A stretch of DNA of 64,000 bases from Stieleria sp. JC731 (GCF_020966635.1 NZ_JAJKFQ010000011.1:620001-684000); one strand, 5' to 3'; numbered from the stretch's first letter, positions 45,253 to 55,480 are shown. Notes: generated from the letters alone by a model not told the origin. Translations and numbers: made by a program.

Positions 45253-45375
45253 TGCTGCGTTCCAACTCGATTTTAGGATTAGCCGTCTGGCGTTGGCCAC
45301 GGTTTCATTGCAGCAACCGGGACTAACGCTCATCGGCTGATGACCCGAACCCGTATTTTCTTATAAAACGAAACA
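45249..45375. mobile_element. MITE-like foldback element, copy 2
   Basis: The left end CTAGTGCTGCGTTCCA is intact and supplies the flippase stop codon. The right end is degraded (AAAACGAAAC instead of GGAACGAAGCAC). The inner part with GATTTTAGGATTAGCCGT and GATGACCCGAACCCGTATTT is highly similar to copies 1 and 3. Confidence 0.75.
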
Positions 45376-45405
45376 GTTTCTCGGTCGGTGCCACCCACCA
45401 TCTGA

Positions 45406-45524
45406 ACTAACTCGATCCTAGGATTAGCCGTATGGCGTTAGCCACGGTTTCAGTGCAGTAACTGGGACTAACGCCCATCGGCTGATGACCCGAACCCGTA
45501 TTTTCACATGGAACGGAGCGCTCG
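45406..45524. mobile_element. MITE-like foldback element, copy 3
   Basis: The left end is truncated, starting near AACTCGATCCTAGG. The right end TGGAACGGAGCGCTCG is a diverged form of the terminal repeat. It lies about 30 bases after copy 2 in the same direction, so the two form a tandem of elements. Confidence 0.75.
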
Positions 45525-46006
45525 TGGGTCGGTCGGTTCATCCCCACAGCAACGAATTGGCTTGCTGTGCGGGATGCTACCTTTGTGAGCTCTATGTGGG
45601 GCGGCACACCGCTGAACCGGAGCTTTGCGAAAAGCAAGAGTGGTGAAAAATCCAGCATCGGGACCGCGATTGGTGAGTTCATCGCATTGATCCTTGTGAG
45701 CTGGCCAGGGGGTAGGGAAAGTCCCAGTCGTGTCGGCTTCGGTGAAGGTCGCTCTGGTGACCTGCAGGCAGCGTATTTTTGCCCGATAAGACTCGTTTTT
45801 TGCGGTATGATGCTGTTGCGGTGCCCAATGATCCCACTATCGGATTTTGTTCGCTGGGACGGATCAATGTCGCTATTTAAAGTGGTCAAGCTCGGCTTTG
45901 GTTATTGGCTTGGACCCTCGTATCGAATGCGTTTCTGGCTAAAATACCGCCACAACAGCCGATTAATTAGTCGGTTCTTCGGTTCCTACTCGATCAATCA
46001 TCACCG
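45525..46006. other. gap upstream of prenyltransferase-like gene
   Basis: The 480 bases after the repeats carry overlapping frames on both strands without family pattern. A TATGAT at 45806-45811 could be a -10 box for the gene at 46007, but no good -35 lies at the right distance, so this is weak. Confidence 0.4.
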
Positions 46007-47626
46007 ATGAAAAACCTGTTCGGATTGCTCGTCTTATCTCTCGTCGCTTTCTCGGCTCAATCTGCCTCGGCCTATACACCTGAAGATCCTGTCGTGATCC
46101 AGATGGTCGACCGGGGTGTTCGGTTTATTGAGCAATCGAAACCGACGATCAAAGGTGAACATGTTGTTTGTGCCTACGCACATTACAAGGTCGAGCACGA
46201 CGACCAAAATCCCTTCGTCGCTGAAGGGATTCGGATCGCGCAAGAATACGCGCGGACAATTGTTGGCGGTCAGGGGCAAAAATCAAATTACGAATGTGCG
46301 GTCGCAGTGTTGCTGCTCTGTGAAGTCAGCCCCACCCGATATCGCAATGAACTGACAACGTTCAAGCGGTACTTCGATGAGATTCAAATGTCGCACGGCG
46401 GCTATGGATACCCGAACGAGCACGAAGGTGACGTGTCCCAAACGCAGTATGCGATTCTTGCGATTTGGACGTTGGACCGTCATGGCTTCAAGATGGATTT
46501 CAACCGTCTCTACAAAGCGATGGAATGGCTGTTGATTGTCCAAGACGTCAACGGGCCTTGGCCATACCACGGCATCGTCCCTCGAAATCCCGGACTGGCA
46601 TCGCAGAAAGACACTTCGATGTCGATGGCACTAGCTGGCGCTGCGAGCCTATTGATTGGCGGTGATGCTTTTCGAATGTGGGGTGATACCGCACCGGAAG
46701 AAGAAGACACCGGATATGTCGGATTGCCAAAAGCGGTCAAGCTTTATCAAGAAGACGCGAACATCGAACGTCGCCAAAAGACGAAGAAGCCTTCCGAGGC
46801 GGCGATCAAAAACGCTATCGGCCGAATGGAAGTCTGGCGAAAGGGGCACCCCGAAACCTTCGGCGGGAACCTTTATTGGTTCTTCTATACGGCCTATACA
46901 ACGGAGCGATACGAGAGCTTCGTCGAGATTGCATCTGGGCAACCGATTTCGAAGAGTCCGGCTTGGTACAACAGCTTGGTAACGGAGCTGATGGAGCTTC
47001 AATCAAAGGACAGTGGCGGTTGGGAAACTCGTGCTCACACCGCACCGCACGTCAGCACCGCGTTTGCCGTGCTGTTTCTAATCCGCAGCACGCAAAAATC
47101 GCTCGGTACTGGTGCGAGTGCGACAACGATCGGCGGTCAGGGGTTTAGTGACAACGTCAGTAAAGCTCAGCTGGTCAACGGTAAAGCAGTCACGAAGTCA
47201 CCGGCACAGACGGTGTCAGGCATGTTGGAATTGCTTGAAGGCGACGGAGCTGATTCGTTAGACGGAAAGTCACTTGCCGATTCAGCAACACTCGCGACCA
47301 CTCCCGTCGAACGGTCGGCTCAACTTGATCGCCTGGAGCGGCTGGTTCGCGGAAGTCAATCATGGCAGGCTCGCCGTGTTTCGGCACGATTGCTTGGGAT
47401 GAGTGATGAACTTCGAGTGGTGCCGGCTTTGATTTATGCCCTCAGCGATCCCGACAAGCCGGTGCGTTTGTACGCTCGTGACGGATTGCGATTCATTAGT
47501 CGAAAGTTCGAAGGATTCGACATGCCTGATGAGCCCTCGAATTCGGAGCTGCGTCAAGCTCAACGCAAATGGCGTGATTGGTTCCTGACGATGAAACCGG
47601 ATTACGTTTTCGTCGACGATTTTTAG
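46007..47626 (+). CDS. secreted prenyltransferase/squalene-cyclase-fold protein with HEAT-like end
   Basis: This 539-residue protein has a clear signal peptide (MKNLFGLLVLSLVAFSAQSA, cleaved near SASAY). Residues about 30-370 contain helical repeats of the alpha/alpha-toroid type: AYAHYKVEHDDQNPFVAEGI, YECAVAVLLLCEVS, SHGGYGYPNEHEGDVSQTQY and DSGGWETRAHTAPHVSTAFA. These match the pattern of prenyltransferase/squalene-oxidase repeats, but the DxDD acid of true cyclases is not visible, so it is more likely a binding protein. Residues 430-510 look like HEAT-type repeats (SWQARRVSARLLG, VVPALIYALSDPDKPVRLYA). Similar secreted proteins are frequent in planctomycetes. Function unknown. Confidence 0.75.
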   Translation: MKNLFGLLVLSLVAFSAQSASAYTPEDPVVIQMVDRGVRFIEQSKPTIKGEHVVCAYAHYKVEHDDQNPFVAEGIRIAQEYARTIVGGQGQKSNYECAVAVLLLCEVSPTRYRNELTTFKRYFDEIQMSHGGYGYPNEHEGDVSQTQYAILAIWTLDRHGFKMDFNRLYKAMEWLLIVQDVNGPWPYHGIVPRNPGLASQKDTSMSMALAGAASLLIGGDAFRMWGDTAPEEEDTGYVGLPKAVKLYQEDANIERRQKTKKPSEAAIKNAIGRMEVWRKGHPETFGGNLYWFFYTAYTTERYESFVEIASGQPISKSPAWYNSLVTELMELQSKDSGGWETRAHTAPHVSTAFAVLFLIRSTQKSLGTGASATTIGGQGFSDNVSKAQLVNGKAVTKSPAQTVSGMLELLEGDGADSLDGKSLADSATLATTPVERSAQLDRLERLVRGSQSWQARRVSARLLGMSDELRVVPALIYALSDPDKPVRLYARDGLRFISRKFEGFDMPDEPSNSELRQAQRKWRDWFLTMKPDYVFVDDF

Positions 47627-47640
47627 GATTCAGCCCGCCA

Positions 47641-47957
47641 CCGAGCCGGTTCACGCTCGTGACGGTTTCTCGGGTGTGGTGGTCGTTGATTGATTCAACC
47701 GCGGCTAGCGCCTTCGCGGCTCAGGGGCAATCAAACTGAGCCGTTTCGCGCTAGCGACGGTTGAATGAGTTGCACGCGTTTTTGGCGGGCAGAGCCCGCG
47801 AGACATTGCATGCGAGGCGGGAGCCTCGCACGAGCGAATTTTTCAAACTCGTGGCAAGGCTCCCGCCTTGCCACGTACCTGTCTCGCAGCCTCCTGGCTG
47901 CCGGTGCTTTGAAGGAACAGCCACTCAACCGCGGCTAGCGCCTTTGCGGCTCAGTGA
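47641..47957. repeat. multi-hairpin composite repeat cluster, copy 1
   Basis: Three modules occur here. A (about 47696-47765) has AACCGCGGCTAGCGCCTT to CGCTAGCGACGG. B (about 47780-47910) has serial hairpins such as GCGAGGCGGGAGCCTCGC, GCAAGGCTCCCGCCTTGC and GCAGCCTCCTGGCTGC. C (about 47641-47700) contains GACGGTTTCTCGGGTGT. A partial A module closes the cluster. A second copy with other module order lies at 52497-52858. There is no coding capacity. Confidence 0.8.
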
Positions 47958-47975
47958 TATTTCACTTATCCACCT

Positions 47976-48017
47976 ACAAAAAAACCGCTTGCCAACAATT
48001 GCTGTGGCAAGCGGTTT
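47976..48017 (-). terminator. intrinsic terminator downstream of rpoD
   Basis: A 13-bp stem lies at 47982-47994 and 48005-48017 (AAACCGCTTGCCA with TGGCAAGCGGTTT), with a 10-base loop. Read on the minus strand a run of T follows. It is 160 bases after the stop of the sigma factor gene. Confidence 0.85.
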
Positions 48018-48179
48018 GTGTTTCGGGCAATCGGCTTGAAGGAGGGTGAAGCAAAGCCAATTGCTCCGATAGGACTCCAGCGGTCGCGAATCACCGGACC
48101 CGCAAATGGTGATTCGCGTCGAAAGCCCGGTTCATGATGCGTTGCACGTCACCGGGCTCAATTGGGTCGGTGACCGAAA

Positions 48180-49868
48180 TTAGGCCGCGACTTTGATAAA
48201 CGATGCGAGGCGATCAGCTCGGCTCGGGCTTTGCAGTTTGGCAACCGCTTTGGCTTCGATCTGGCGTACACGTTCACGGGTTACTTTAAAGATCCGGCCG
48301 CATTCTTCCAGCGTGTAGCTGTAGCCATCAACCAAGCCATATCGCAGGCGAATGATTTCGCGTTCGCGATACGTCAGCGTCTTAAGCAGTTCTTCGATCT
48401 TGCTTTTCAGCAAGCCTGTTGCCGCCATGTGGACAGGGTTCAAGCTATCGTTGTCTTCGATGAATTCACCGAAGCTGCTGTCTTCGCCTTCACCAACAGG
48501 ACGATCCAGGCTGGCTGGGTGACGTCCGATGTCCATGACGCGTTGGACTTCTTCCAACGGAACTTCGGTCGCTTCAGCGATTTCTTCGTAGGTCGGTTCG
48601 CGGCGAAGCGTTTGGACCAACTTTTTCTGTGCCTGGCGAAGTTTGCTAAGCACATCGATCATGTGAACCGGAATTCGAATGGTGCGGGCTTGATCCGCGA
48701 TCGCACGGGTGATTGCTTGGCGAATCCACCAAGTCGCGTAAGTGCTAAACTTGAACCCGCGACGGTATTCGTATTTATCAACCGCACGCATCAGGCCGGT
48801 GTTGCCCTCTTGAATCAGATCCAAGAACGATAGGCCACGGTTTCGATACTTCTTCGCGATCGAGACAACGAGACGGAGGTTGCCGCTGCTCAGTTGGCGT
48901 TTGGTCGCTTCGAAACGCTCGAAGTACTCGCGAGCCTTTTTGACTCGCTTGTCCAAGCTTTCTGGCGTTTCCTGTGTCAGCATCATTAGCTCACGCAATT
49001 CTTGACGAAGGTCAGCAGCTTCGTCGCGGCTGACAGCATCGGTTCCAAGCTCTGCAAGGCGGAAGCGAACGTAGTTCATACGCTTTGAAAATTCTTCCAG
49101 TCGAGCGAGCATTGGCGTGACGCGGCGGCTTCGCAAGCTCAGTTCTTCGACAAGTTCCAAAGCCTTTTTGCGGCGTGAGATGAACCGTCGGCGGACTTCC
49201 GCTTTCAGGCGTGGCGGGGTGCTCTTACGGACCATCGCTTCGAAGTCTTCGCGGTTTTGGACGATCAGGTGATCGAGTGTGCGAAGGTTGTGTGGCATCC
49301 GCGCCGAGATTTGTTCTTTGGTCAGGTGTTCGGTCAAAGAAACCTTGATGGTGCGATCGAAAGGAAGTTCTCCACCGTGGACTCGGTGAAGGACCTCGAC
49401 GGTGTGACGCAGTGCGTAGTCGCTTTCCAGCAAGCAGCGACGGAACTGGCGACGGGTGACTTCGATCTTTTTTGCCAGGGAGATTTCTTCGTCGCGAGAA
49501 AGCAACGGGATCTCAGCCATTTGGCTAAGGTACATCCGGATCGGATCGTCGCTCGCTTTTGGCAGATCCGCGCTGGAAAGGTCAGCGGTGATGTCTTCTT
49601 CAGGCAGGTCATCGCGATCAACGCTGCCTTCGATCTCGCGACGGGTTTCGCGTACGTTGGGTTCGGGCTTGCGGATGCGACGGGCGGCGACGCTATCGCC
49701 ATCAACCAGTTTGATTCCGAAGCGTTCGATCGCTTCGATCAGACGGTTTAGCTTTTTTGGGCTTCCGTCTTCGTCGGGGAGGTAGCTATTGATCTCTTCG
49801 TACGTCAAGCAACCTTGCTCGTGGAAACGTTCGACCAAATCAGCCAATTCTTGATCCATCAAAAGCAT
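48180..49868 (-). CDS. rpoD: RNA polymerase primary sigma factor (sigma-70, group 1)
   Basis: This 562-residue protein starts at ATG 49868. Region 1.1-like helices lead it ([20 protein letters not shown]). Region 1.2 is [20 protein letters not shown]. Region 2 is intact with [20 protein letters not shown] and [20 protein letters not shown]. Region 3 has [15 protein letters not shown] and region 4 ends in [20 protein letters not shown]. It directs core polymerase to housekeeping promoters. It follows dnaG on the same strand, the usual dnaG-rpoD order. The region between 1.2 and 2 (about residues 150-320) is longer than minimal and charged, as in other primary sigma factors. Confidence 0.96.
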   Translation of the reverse strand: MLLMDQELADLVERFHEQGCLTYEEINSYLPDEDGSPKKLNRLIEAIERFGIKLVDGDSVAARRIRKPEPNVRETRREIEGSVDRDDLPEEDITADLSSADLPKASDDPIRMYLSQMAEIPLLSRDEEISLAKKIEVTRRQFRRCLLESDYALRHTVEVLHRVHGGELPFDRTIKVSLTEHLTKEQISARMPHNLRTLDHLIVQNREDFEAMVRKSTPPRLKAEVRRRFISRRKKALELVEELSLRSRRVTPMLARLEEFSKRMNYVRFRLAELGTDAVSRDEAADLRQELRELMMLTQETPESLDKRVKKAREYFERFEATKRQLSSGNLRLVVSIAKKYRNRGLSFLDLIQEGNTGLMRAVDKYEYRRGFKFSTYATWWIRQAITRAIADQARTIRIPVHMIDVLSKLRQAQKKLVQTLRREPTYEEIAEATEVPLEEVQRVMDIGRHPASLDRPVGEGEDSSFGEFIEDNDSLNPVHMAATGLLKSKIEELLKTLTYREREIIRLRYGLVDGYSYTLEECGRIFKVTRERVRQIEAKAVAKLQSPSRADRLASFIKVAA

Positions 49869-50033
49869 GATTCAAAACCTCTTGTTTGAGTTGCCCCTCA
49901 TGGGCATTTGCGGGTGCTGGGTCCTGCTGCCACATTGCTGCTTCGGGCGCCGTGGCAGTTGTTAATCTCGTTAGAGATTGTGCGGTGCGAAGGTGTTTGC
50001 TAATCAAACACCGTCAGAGCGGATTCGATCCTC

Positions 50034-52208
50034 CTATCGATCGAGTTGTTGACTCGTTTTAGCGCTCTCGAAAAGTTGTTTTAGAAGTTCCAACTCTTGT
50101 TCTTCATCCAAGCTCAATGATTCTAGCTGAGCAATCTTCCTTTGCTTGTCAGCCTTCTCCTCGCGATCATGATATTGCTTGAGAACACTTTGGAACCGTT
50201 GTTCGGCAGATAGCGTACTGCGTCCTTCACGACGTGCTAGTCGAAACTGCATCGATACGACTTCATTTTTCAAAAAGTCGTTCTCTAATAATAGCAAAAG
50301 ACTGTCAGCACTAAGGTCGCGTCCGTCCAGATCCAGCTCTTGATAAGCCGACAGCAGCATCTTTGCCGCATAGGTATCAAGCCAGTCTGGGTCGATCGTT
50401 TCCACTGCTCTTCCGGCTAAATCCGGCGACTCAATCATGGCTTCAAATAGCTCACGATCGATGGAGCTTAATGGAATATCTTTCTGTGGTTTTGGTTTAG
50501 AGACCGGTGCGTCAAACGAAGGTTCGGCGACTTCGGAGTAATAGCTCGCGTCGTCGAAATACATCTCGCCAGGATCGCTATCGAACTCAGCGGCTTCGTT
50601 AAGCAGCATGTTGGGGTCGAAGTTACCATCATCGAAAGATGGCTTGGACTTTGACGGAGACGGTTTGGACCGAGTCGGCTTTGAACCTGTGGTTTGTTGT
50701 TGAGGCGAAGGTTGATCTGCCTGTACTGAAGCCGAGTTCGGTTTGTCTTGGTTAGCTTGTTGTGTTTGACGAAACCGCTTGGCCTTTTGATCGCGTTCTT
50801 TTTGCTCAACACGCTTTTGTTTTAAGCGTTCTTCCAATCGTTCTTTGCTGATGCCAAAGGTGCGCGACAGTCGCAGCATCATTTGGTCCAGCTTGATCGG
50901 ATCAAGCTTGGTTGCTTTGGCTAAGATCGATGTCATTGTGTCGATTGCCGACATCACTTGGTGTGTGTCGTTGGTGACATCAATGCCTTCGGTTAGCGAA
51001 TGCAGTTTGTGTTCCAGGGCATCGGGAGCCTGTTCGATGAGGGCTTCCATTGCGGTACGACCGTGTTCGGCCAAGTAGTCAGCCGGGTCCATTCCGTCGG
51101 GTAACGTCAGCACACGTAGGTCTGCATCGGCTTTGACGAATAGTTCTAAAACTTCGTCAGCTCGCCTGCGCCCGGCCGCGTCACCGTCTAGTACTAAGAC
51201 GACTCGATCGGTCCAGCGTTTGAGCAGTTTGACGTGGCCTTCGCCAAGCGCTGTCCCCAAGACCGCGACAGCGGGTTCGATGCCAGCTTGGTGAGCCGCG
51301 ATAACATCGGTGTAGCCTTCCATGACCAAGGCTTGTCCACCTTTGCGGATCGCTTCTTTCGATTTGTCTAACGCATAGAGCTGCTGCGATTTTCGAAACA
51401 GTATGGTTTCAGGACCATTGATGTACTTTCCACCCGCCTTATCGCCATGTCGAGCAGCGATCGGCGGGATGACTCGTCCGCCCATCGAAATCGGGCGTCC
51501 TTGCGAGTCATGGATGGGGAACATCAATCGACCACGGAACAGGTCGTAGCTTCCGCCACCACGACGGTTCAGTGCGATTCCTGCGGCGGGGCCAATCTCG
51601 TCACGAAACTTGTTTTGTTGCAACAGGTTTGTCGCGAAGTCCCAGCTATCGGGCGAAAAGCCGATTTGAAATTTCTGGCGTTGCTGGTCATCAATCCCTC
51701 GCTCTTCTAGGTAGGCTCGGGCGATCTTGGCATCGTCTGACGCGGGCGAGTCGAGTAGATCGTAGTAGGCTTTGCAAACGAGCTGAACGGCAGCGAGCAA
51801 AGTTGACTTGTCGTCTTTGGATCCTGGCTCGGCTTTGGGGCCGACCTGGTACTCGATTCCCGCTTCATCGGCGAGCATCTTGAGGGCGGTGATAAAGTCG
51901 ACGCCTTCGCGTTTCATGACGAAGCTAAATACGTCGCCTCCGATGTCACAGACCCAACATTTCCAGGTTTGCCGTTCTTTGTTGACAGTTAATGAGGGCG
52001 AGCGATCGTCATGCCAAGGGCAGCGCGCTGCCAGCATGCGACCTTTCGGCGACAGGGTAAGCGATGTGCCAATCACGTCGACAATGTCGACCGCTGCACG
52101 CACACGTTCTTTGAGATCGAGGTCCAACATTGCGGACGCAGCAACTCGCTGAAATAATCCCGCTTGATGGGTCAGGTCGGTTTGCCAATCAAACCAGCTG
52201 ACAGTCAT
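50034..52208 (-). CDS. dnaG: DNA primase
   Basis: This enzyme makes RNA primers at the replication fork. The open frame gives 724 residues from ATG 52208; an internal ATG at 52130 (MLDLDLKERV) is closer to the usual DnaG start, so the true start is not certain. The zinc finger is C63, H66, C84 and C87 (CPWHDDRSPSLTV then WKCWVC). The catalytic TOPRIM part has LVMEGYTDVIAAHQAGI and VVLVLDGDAAGRRRADEV. A Gln/Ser/Pro-rich linker (about 470-540) precedes the C-terminal helicase-binding domain (about 600-724). rpoD follows 165 bases downstream. Confidence 0.95.
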   Translation of the reverse strand: MTVSWFDWQTDLTHQAGLFQRVAASAMLDLDLKERVRAAVDIVDVIGTSLTLSPKGRMLAARCPWHDDRSPSLTVNKERQTWKCWVCDIGGDVFSFVMKREGVDFITALKMLADEAGIEYQVGPKAEPGSKDDKSTLLAAVQLVCKAYYDLLDSPASDDAKIARAYLEERGIDDQQRQKFQIGFSPDSWDFATNLLQQNKFRDEIGPAAGIALNRRGGGSYDLFRGRLMFPIHDSQGRPISMGGRVIPPIAARHGDKAGGKYINGPETILFRKSQQLYALDKSKEAIRKGGQALVMEGYTDVIAAHQAGIEPAVAVLGTALGEGHVKLLKRWTDRVVLVLDGDAAGRRRADEVLELFVKADADLRVLTLPDGMDPADYLAEHGRTAMEALIEQAPDALEHKLHSLTEGIDVTNDTHQVMSAIDTMTSILAKATKLDPIKLDQMMLRLSRTFGISKERLEERLKQKRVEQKERDQKAKRFRQTQQANQDKPNSASVQADQPSPQQQTTGSKPTRSKPSPSKSKPSFDDGNFDPNMLLNEAAEFDSDPGEMYFDDASYYSEVAEPSFDAPVSKPKPQKDIPLSSIDRELFEAMIESPDLAGRAVETIDPDWLDTYAAKMLLSAYQELDLDGRDLSADSLLLLLENDFLKNEVVSMQFRLARREGRSTLSAEQRFQSVLKQYHDREEKADKQRKIAQLESLSLDEEQELELLKQLFESAKTSQQLDR

Positions 52209-52496
52209 CGCGCAGGGGCCTGCGAAACCATCCGGATCGGTCCACCCGTGCCAAGTTTTGGCAGTGCCTTTTCCTGAAGGCAGGCGGGCAAATTTCGATC
52301 ACACGCACTCCTTTGCAGCGTAACACATTTTGCCCGGTTCCTTCAGATACACTGTCGGGGGACCGGCACAAATGGTGTCTCGCATGCGAGCAGGGAGGAG
52401 TTTCACGATCTGCAGATTTTGCGTCAATATCAGTTTCACGACAAAATTTTGTTCATGAATCTGTCCACCGGTACCGAACCGGGGGCCATTCGTGAA
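52209..52496. other. upstream side of dnaG
   Basis: This is the first 288 bases of the 667-base gap between dnaG and the sulfatase gene. They should contain the dnaG promoter. No recognisable boxes, RNA or gene; short frames look random. Confidence 0.4.
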
Positions 52497-52858
52497 GGCA
52501 ACCGCGGTTAGCGCCTTTGCGGTTCAGGGGCAATCGAAGTGAGCCGTTTCGCGCTAGCGACGGTTAAATGAATTGCAGACTTATTGGCGGGCAGAGCCCG
52601 CGAGACATCGCATGCGAGGCGGGAGCCTCGCACGAGGGAATTTTTCAAACTCGTCGCAAGGCTCCTGCCTTGCGACGTACCTGTCTCGCAGCCTCCTGGC
52701 TGCCAGAGCGCCGATTCATTGAAATCTCAACCGCGGCTAGCGCCTTCGCGGTTCAGGGGCAATCAAAGTGAGCCGGTTCTCGCTAGCGACGGTTTCTCGG
52801 GTGTCGTGGTCGTTGGTTGATTCAACCGTGGCGAGCGTCTTTGCGGCTCAGGGATGAA
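52497..52858. repeat. multi-hairpin composite repeat cluster, copy 2
   Basis: The modules of copy 1 occur in another order: A (52497-52566), B (about 52578-52710), partial A (about 52728-52765), then C (about 52769-52835). Module B is over 90% alike by eye (for example GGCGGGCAGAGCCCGCGAG and AATTTTTCAAACTCGT). The cluster ends about 18 bases before the sulfatase stop on the minus strand. Confidence 0.8.
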
Positions 52859-52875
52859 GTGCTGCCGGCCATCGA

Positions 52876-54399
52876 TCACTCGTAATCCCACTTCATGATC
52901 CAAGGATCCTGGTACTGCTTTTGTAGCTCTTTTAGCTTCTTCTTGTACGTCTCCAGAACATCTGCATGTCCGGGGCTGTCGGCAAGGTTGGTCGACTCGT
53001 TCGGATCCGTTTGCATATCGAACAATTCAAATTCGGGTCGTTGCACGTAGCTGCCGACCGTCATTTGTCCGTATGGTGCGTCGTTTCCTTTGGCCAGTTG
53101 GGCTTGCCAGCTGCTCGCTGCCCAAAGGTCGGACGCGAATGGGTAGGGCAACGGGTGGGCGATGTTCCAAATCAGCTTGTACTTGTCATCGCGAACGACT
53201 CGCATCGGGTAATACATTTGGATTTCGTGAAACGTGTGCGATGCCATGATCACGTCGTGGTGAGTTTGATCGGGATCGCTCAAGCATCCGAGCCATGATT
53301 TGCCATGGTAGCTGTTGAATGGCTTGCCTCCGTTGCGATTGCTCACCGCTGCAGCTTCGTTTTCCTTCCAAAACTGATTGACCTTTTGCATCTTTTTGGG
53401 TGCGTTGGCTTTTTGATCCAGGCCACCCGCAAAGTCCAGCAGGGTCGGTGTGATATCGATGTGGCTAATTAAGGCTTGGCTTTTGAAACCGCGTTCTGGC
53501 TGATAGGGATCACGCACCACCATCGGAACGTGAAGGCCGCCTTCGTAAACCGTCGTTTTTCCTCCGGCGAATGCCATTCCATGATCGCTAGTGAAGACGA
53601 TCAGAGTTTTATCGTAGAGGTCTGCTTCCTTTAGGATCTTGACCAAGCGTGCAACCCCCGCGTCGACACGCGAGCATGATTGGTAGTACTGCGCGAGTTC
53701 TTCCCGTGTTTCAGTCGTGTCAGGAAGGAACGGCGGAACGGTCACTTCGTTGGGATCAAAGAATGTCTCGTCGACGCCTGGGAAGGAGCCTTTGTTGGGC
53801 TTGTTTCCGAACAGGTTCGGTTTGAATTTGGATTCGCTTGTTTGGTCTGTTCCGCCACCACGGTGTGGATCGGAAGTGCCAAAGTACAAGAAGAACGGGC
53901 GGTCGTCGTCGCGGTCGATGATGAAGTCTTGGCACTTGTCGGCCATTTCGACTGCATTGCGACCATTGCCCTTCAGGTAGGTCTCGAAGTGATAGACGGT
54001 TTCCGGAGCGACGTGGTACTTGCCAATGTGCCCCGTTCGGTACCCTGCACGCTGCATCACTCGGGGCAGCGCCAGTCCGACAACATCCTGGAACGTTGTG
54101 AACTTGTGATAGGCATGTTCGTGCCCGAACTGGCCGTTGCGATGATTGTGAAGCCCGCTCATGACGACGCTTCGGCTGGCACTGCACGAAGCTGTCGTCG
54201 CGAATGCTCGGTCGAACACGACGCCGTCCTTTGCAATCGCATCGATCGCGGGCGTCTTGGCTGCTAGGTCACCGTAGCAGCCGAGCGTGGGGCTTTCGTC
54301 GTCGGTGATGATGAAGATGACATTTCGCTCTGCCGCTTGGCTTCGAAGGGCAAAGCCGATGAGTGCGATAAAGATTGCGGTGGCAAATCGGATCGGCAT
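52876..54399 (-). CDS. secreted sulfatase
   Basis: This 507-residue protein has a signal peptide (about 1-22, FATAIFIALIGFALRSQAA). NVIFIITDDE gives metal-binding Asp33 and Asp34. CSASR (Cys72 to Arg76) is the formylglycine motif of type I sulfatases, here with Ala where many have Pro. The second motif region is GYRTGHIGKYH. TSDHGMAFAGGKTTVYEGGL gives the C-terminal metal and active-site residues. It hydrolyses sulfate esters, probably on algal or other polysaccharides, outside the cytoplasm. No sulfatase-maturing enzyme is in this window. The gene stands alone between the repeat cluster and pyrH. Confidence 0.92.
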   Translation of the reverse strand: MPIRFATAIFIALIGFALRSQAAERNVIFIITDDESPTLGCYGDLAAKTPAIDAIAKDGVVFDRAFATTASCSASRSVVMSGLHNHRNGQFGHEHAYHKFTTFQDVVGLALPRVMQRAGYRTGHIGKYHVAPETVYHFETYLKGNGRNAVEMADKCQDFIIDRDDDRPFFLYFGTSDPHRGGGTDQTSESKFKPNLFGNKPNKGSFPGVDETFFDPNEVTVPPFLPDTTETREELAQYYQSCSRVDAGVARLVKILKEADLYDKTLIVFTSDHGMAFAGGKTTVYEGGLHVPMVVRDPYQPERGFKSQALISHIDITPTLLDFAGGLDQKANAPKKMQKVNQFWKENEAAAVSNRNGGKPFNSYHGKSWLGCLSDPDQTHHDVIMASHTFHEIQMYYPMRVVRDDKYKLIWNIAHPLPYPFASDLWAASSWQAQLAKGNDAPYGQMTVGSYVQRPEFELFDMQTDPNESTNLADSPGHADVLETYKKKLKELQKQYQDPWIMKWDYE

Positions 54400-54626
54400 A
54401 AGAAAGGTGGGGTTTGGTGGGGCGATGGAGGAATGTCGCGAAATTGATTCGCGGCACTCCTATAGCCTACACTCAATCCACTGCGCCAACTTAAGTACAT
54501 GGCCGGTCATACGCTGGGCCGACAGTCGATGCAGAACTGGCACCAAGCGAATGGAGCAGCCTGCACCTCGCTGTTGAGACCAAGCTTGGCGAATCTTGGT
54601 CGTCGAAAGGTGCTGCCTTTGGCGTA

Positions 54627-55373
54627 TTAGCGACCTTCGGCGCCGATCCAAGTGCCGACGGTTTCACCGTTAACCGCACGGACAATGCTGCCGGATTGTT
54701 TGAAGTTGAATACCAGGATGGGCTTGTTGTGCTCGGCGCAAAGTGCGATTGCGGTGGCGTCCATCACACGCAGTTGTTTCTCGCTAACGTCTCGGAATGT
54801 CAGGGAGTCGTAAAGCACTGCGTGTGGATTCTTTTCAGGGTCGTCGCTATAGACGCCGTCAACACGGGTGGCTTTCAAGACAACGTCGGCATCGATCTCT
54901 AGCGCGCGCTGTGCGGCAGCGGTATCGGTGGTCACGAATGGGTTGCCAATTCCTGCGGCCAATATGATCACACGCCCCTTTTCTAGATGTCTGATCGCAC
55001 GGCGGCGGATGAATGTTTCAGCAATCTTGTCCATCGGGACTGCAGACATCACGCGTGTCGACAGGCCTGTTTTCTCAATCGCATCTTGCATTGCGAGTGA
55101 ATTGATCACTGTCGCGAGCATACCCATATAGTGTGCGGTGGCTTCTTGGACCAACGCGTTGGTACCAGAGAATTGCGCACCACGAAGGATGTTGCCTCCG
55201 CCAACGACGATCGCAATTTGGCAGCCGCTTTCGTGAGCCTGTTTAATTTGGTTTGCGATCTCACCCATTTCTTTGCTGCTGATCCCTCGCCCCCCGGAAT
55301 CGGCGAGGCTTTCCCCGCTGAGTTTGAGGATCACTCGTTTGTAGCGAAGGTTGCTGTCGTTTGATTCGGGCAT
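54627..55373 (-). CDS. pyrH: UMP kinase
   Basis: This enzyme phosphorylates UMP to UDP. I start at ATG 55373 (248 residues); a longer frame to 55439 adds 22 residues without family pattern. Motifs: [67 protein letters not shown], and [20 protein letters not shown], all typical of the bacterial hexameric kinase. It follows tsf, with an intrinsic terminator between, so it may have its own promoter in part. Confidence 0.94.
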   Translation of the reverse strand: MPESNDSNLRYKRVILKLSGESLADSGGRGISSKEMGEIANQIKQAHESGCQIAIVVGGGNILRGAQFSGTNALVQEATAHYMGMLATVINSLAMQDAIEKTGLSTRVMSAVPMDKIAETFIRRRAIRHLEKGRVIILAAGIGNPFVTTDTAAAQRALEIDADVVLKATRVDGVYSDDPEKNPHAVLYDSLTFRDVSEKQLRVMDATAIALCAEHNKPILVFNFKQSGSIVRAVNGETVGTWIGAEGR

Positions 55374-55445
55374 GACGGTGCAGGATCTGTGGGGAAGCAG
55401 TGATGGTCTTGGGTGACCGTGGCAAGGTTTCAAGAGCATACGAAA

Positions 55446-55480
55446 AAACCTCGTTCATCCGCAGGGGACGAACGAGGTTT
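55446..55480 (-). terminator. intrinsic terminator downstream of tsf
   Basis: An 8-bp stem CCTCGTTC (55449-55456) with GAACGAGG (55470-55477) is extended by A/T pairs. A T-run follows on the minus strand. It lies between tsf and pyrH, 57 bases after the tsf stop. Confidence 0.82.

Noticed and set aside
45567-46010. 147-codon frame before the prenyltransferase-like gene
   Set aside because: It overlaps the next start codon and its composition looks random; another frame covers it on the other strand.
48231-48833. 200-codon frame on the plus strand inside rpoD
   Set aside because: It lies fully antisense to a certain sigma factor gene and shows no family pattern; it is a shadow of the coding frame.
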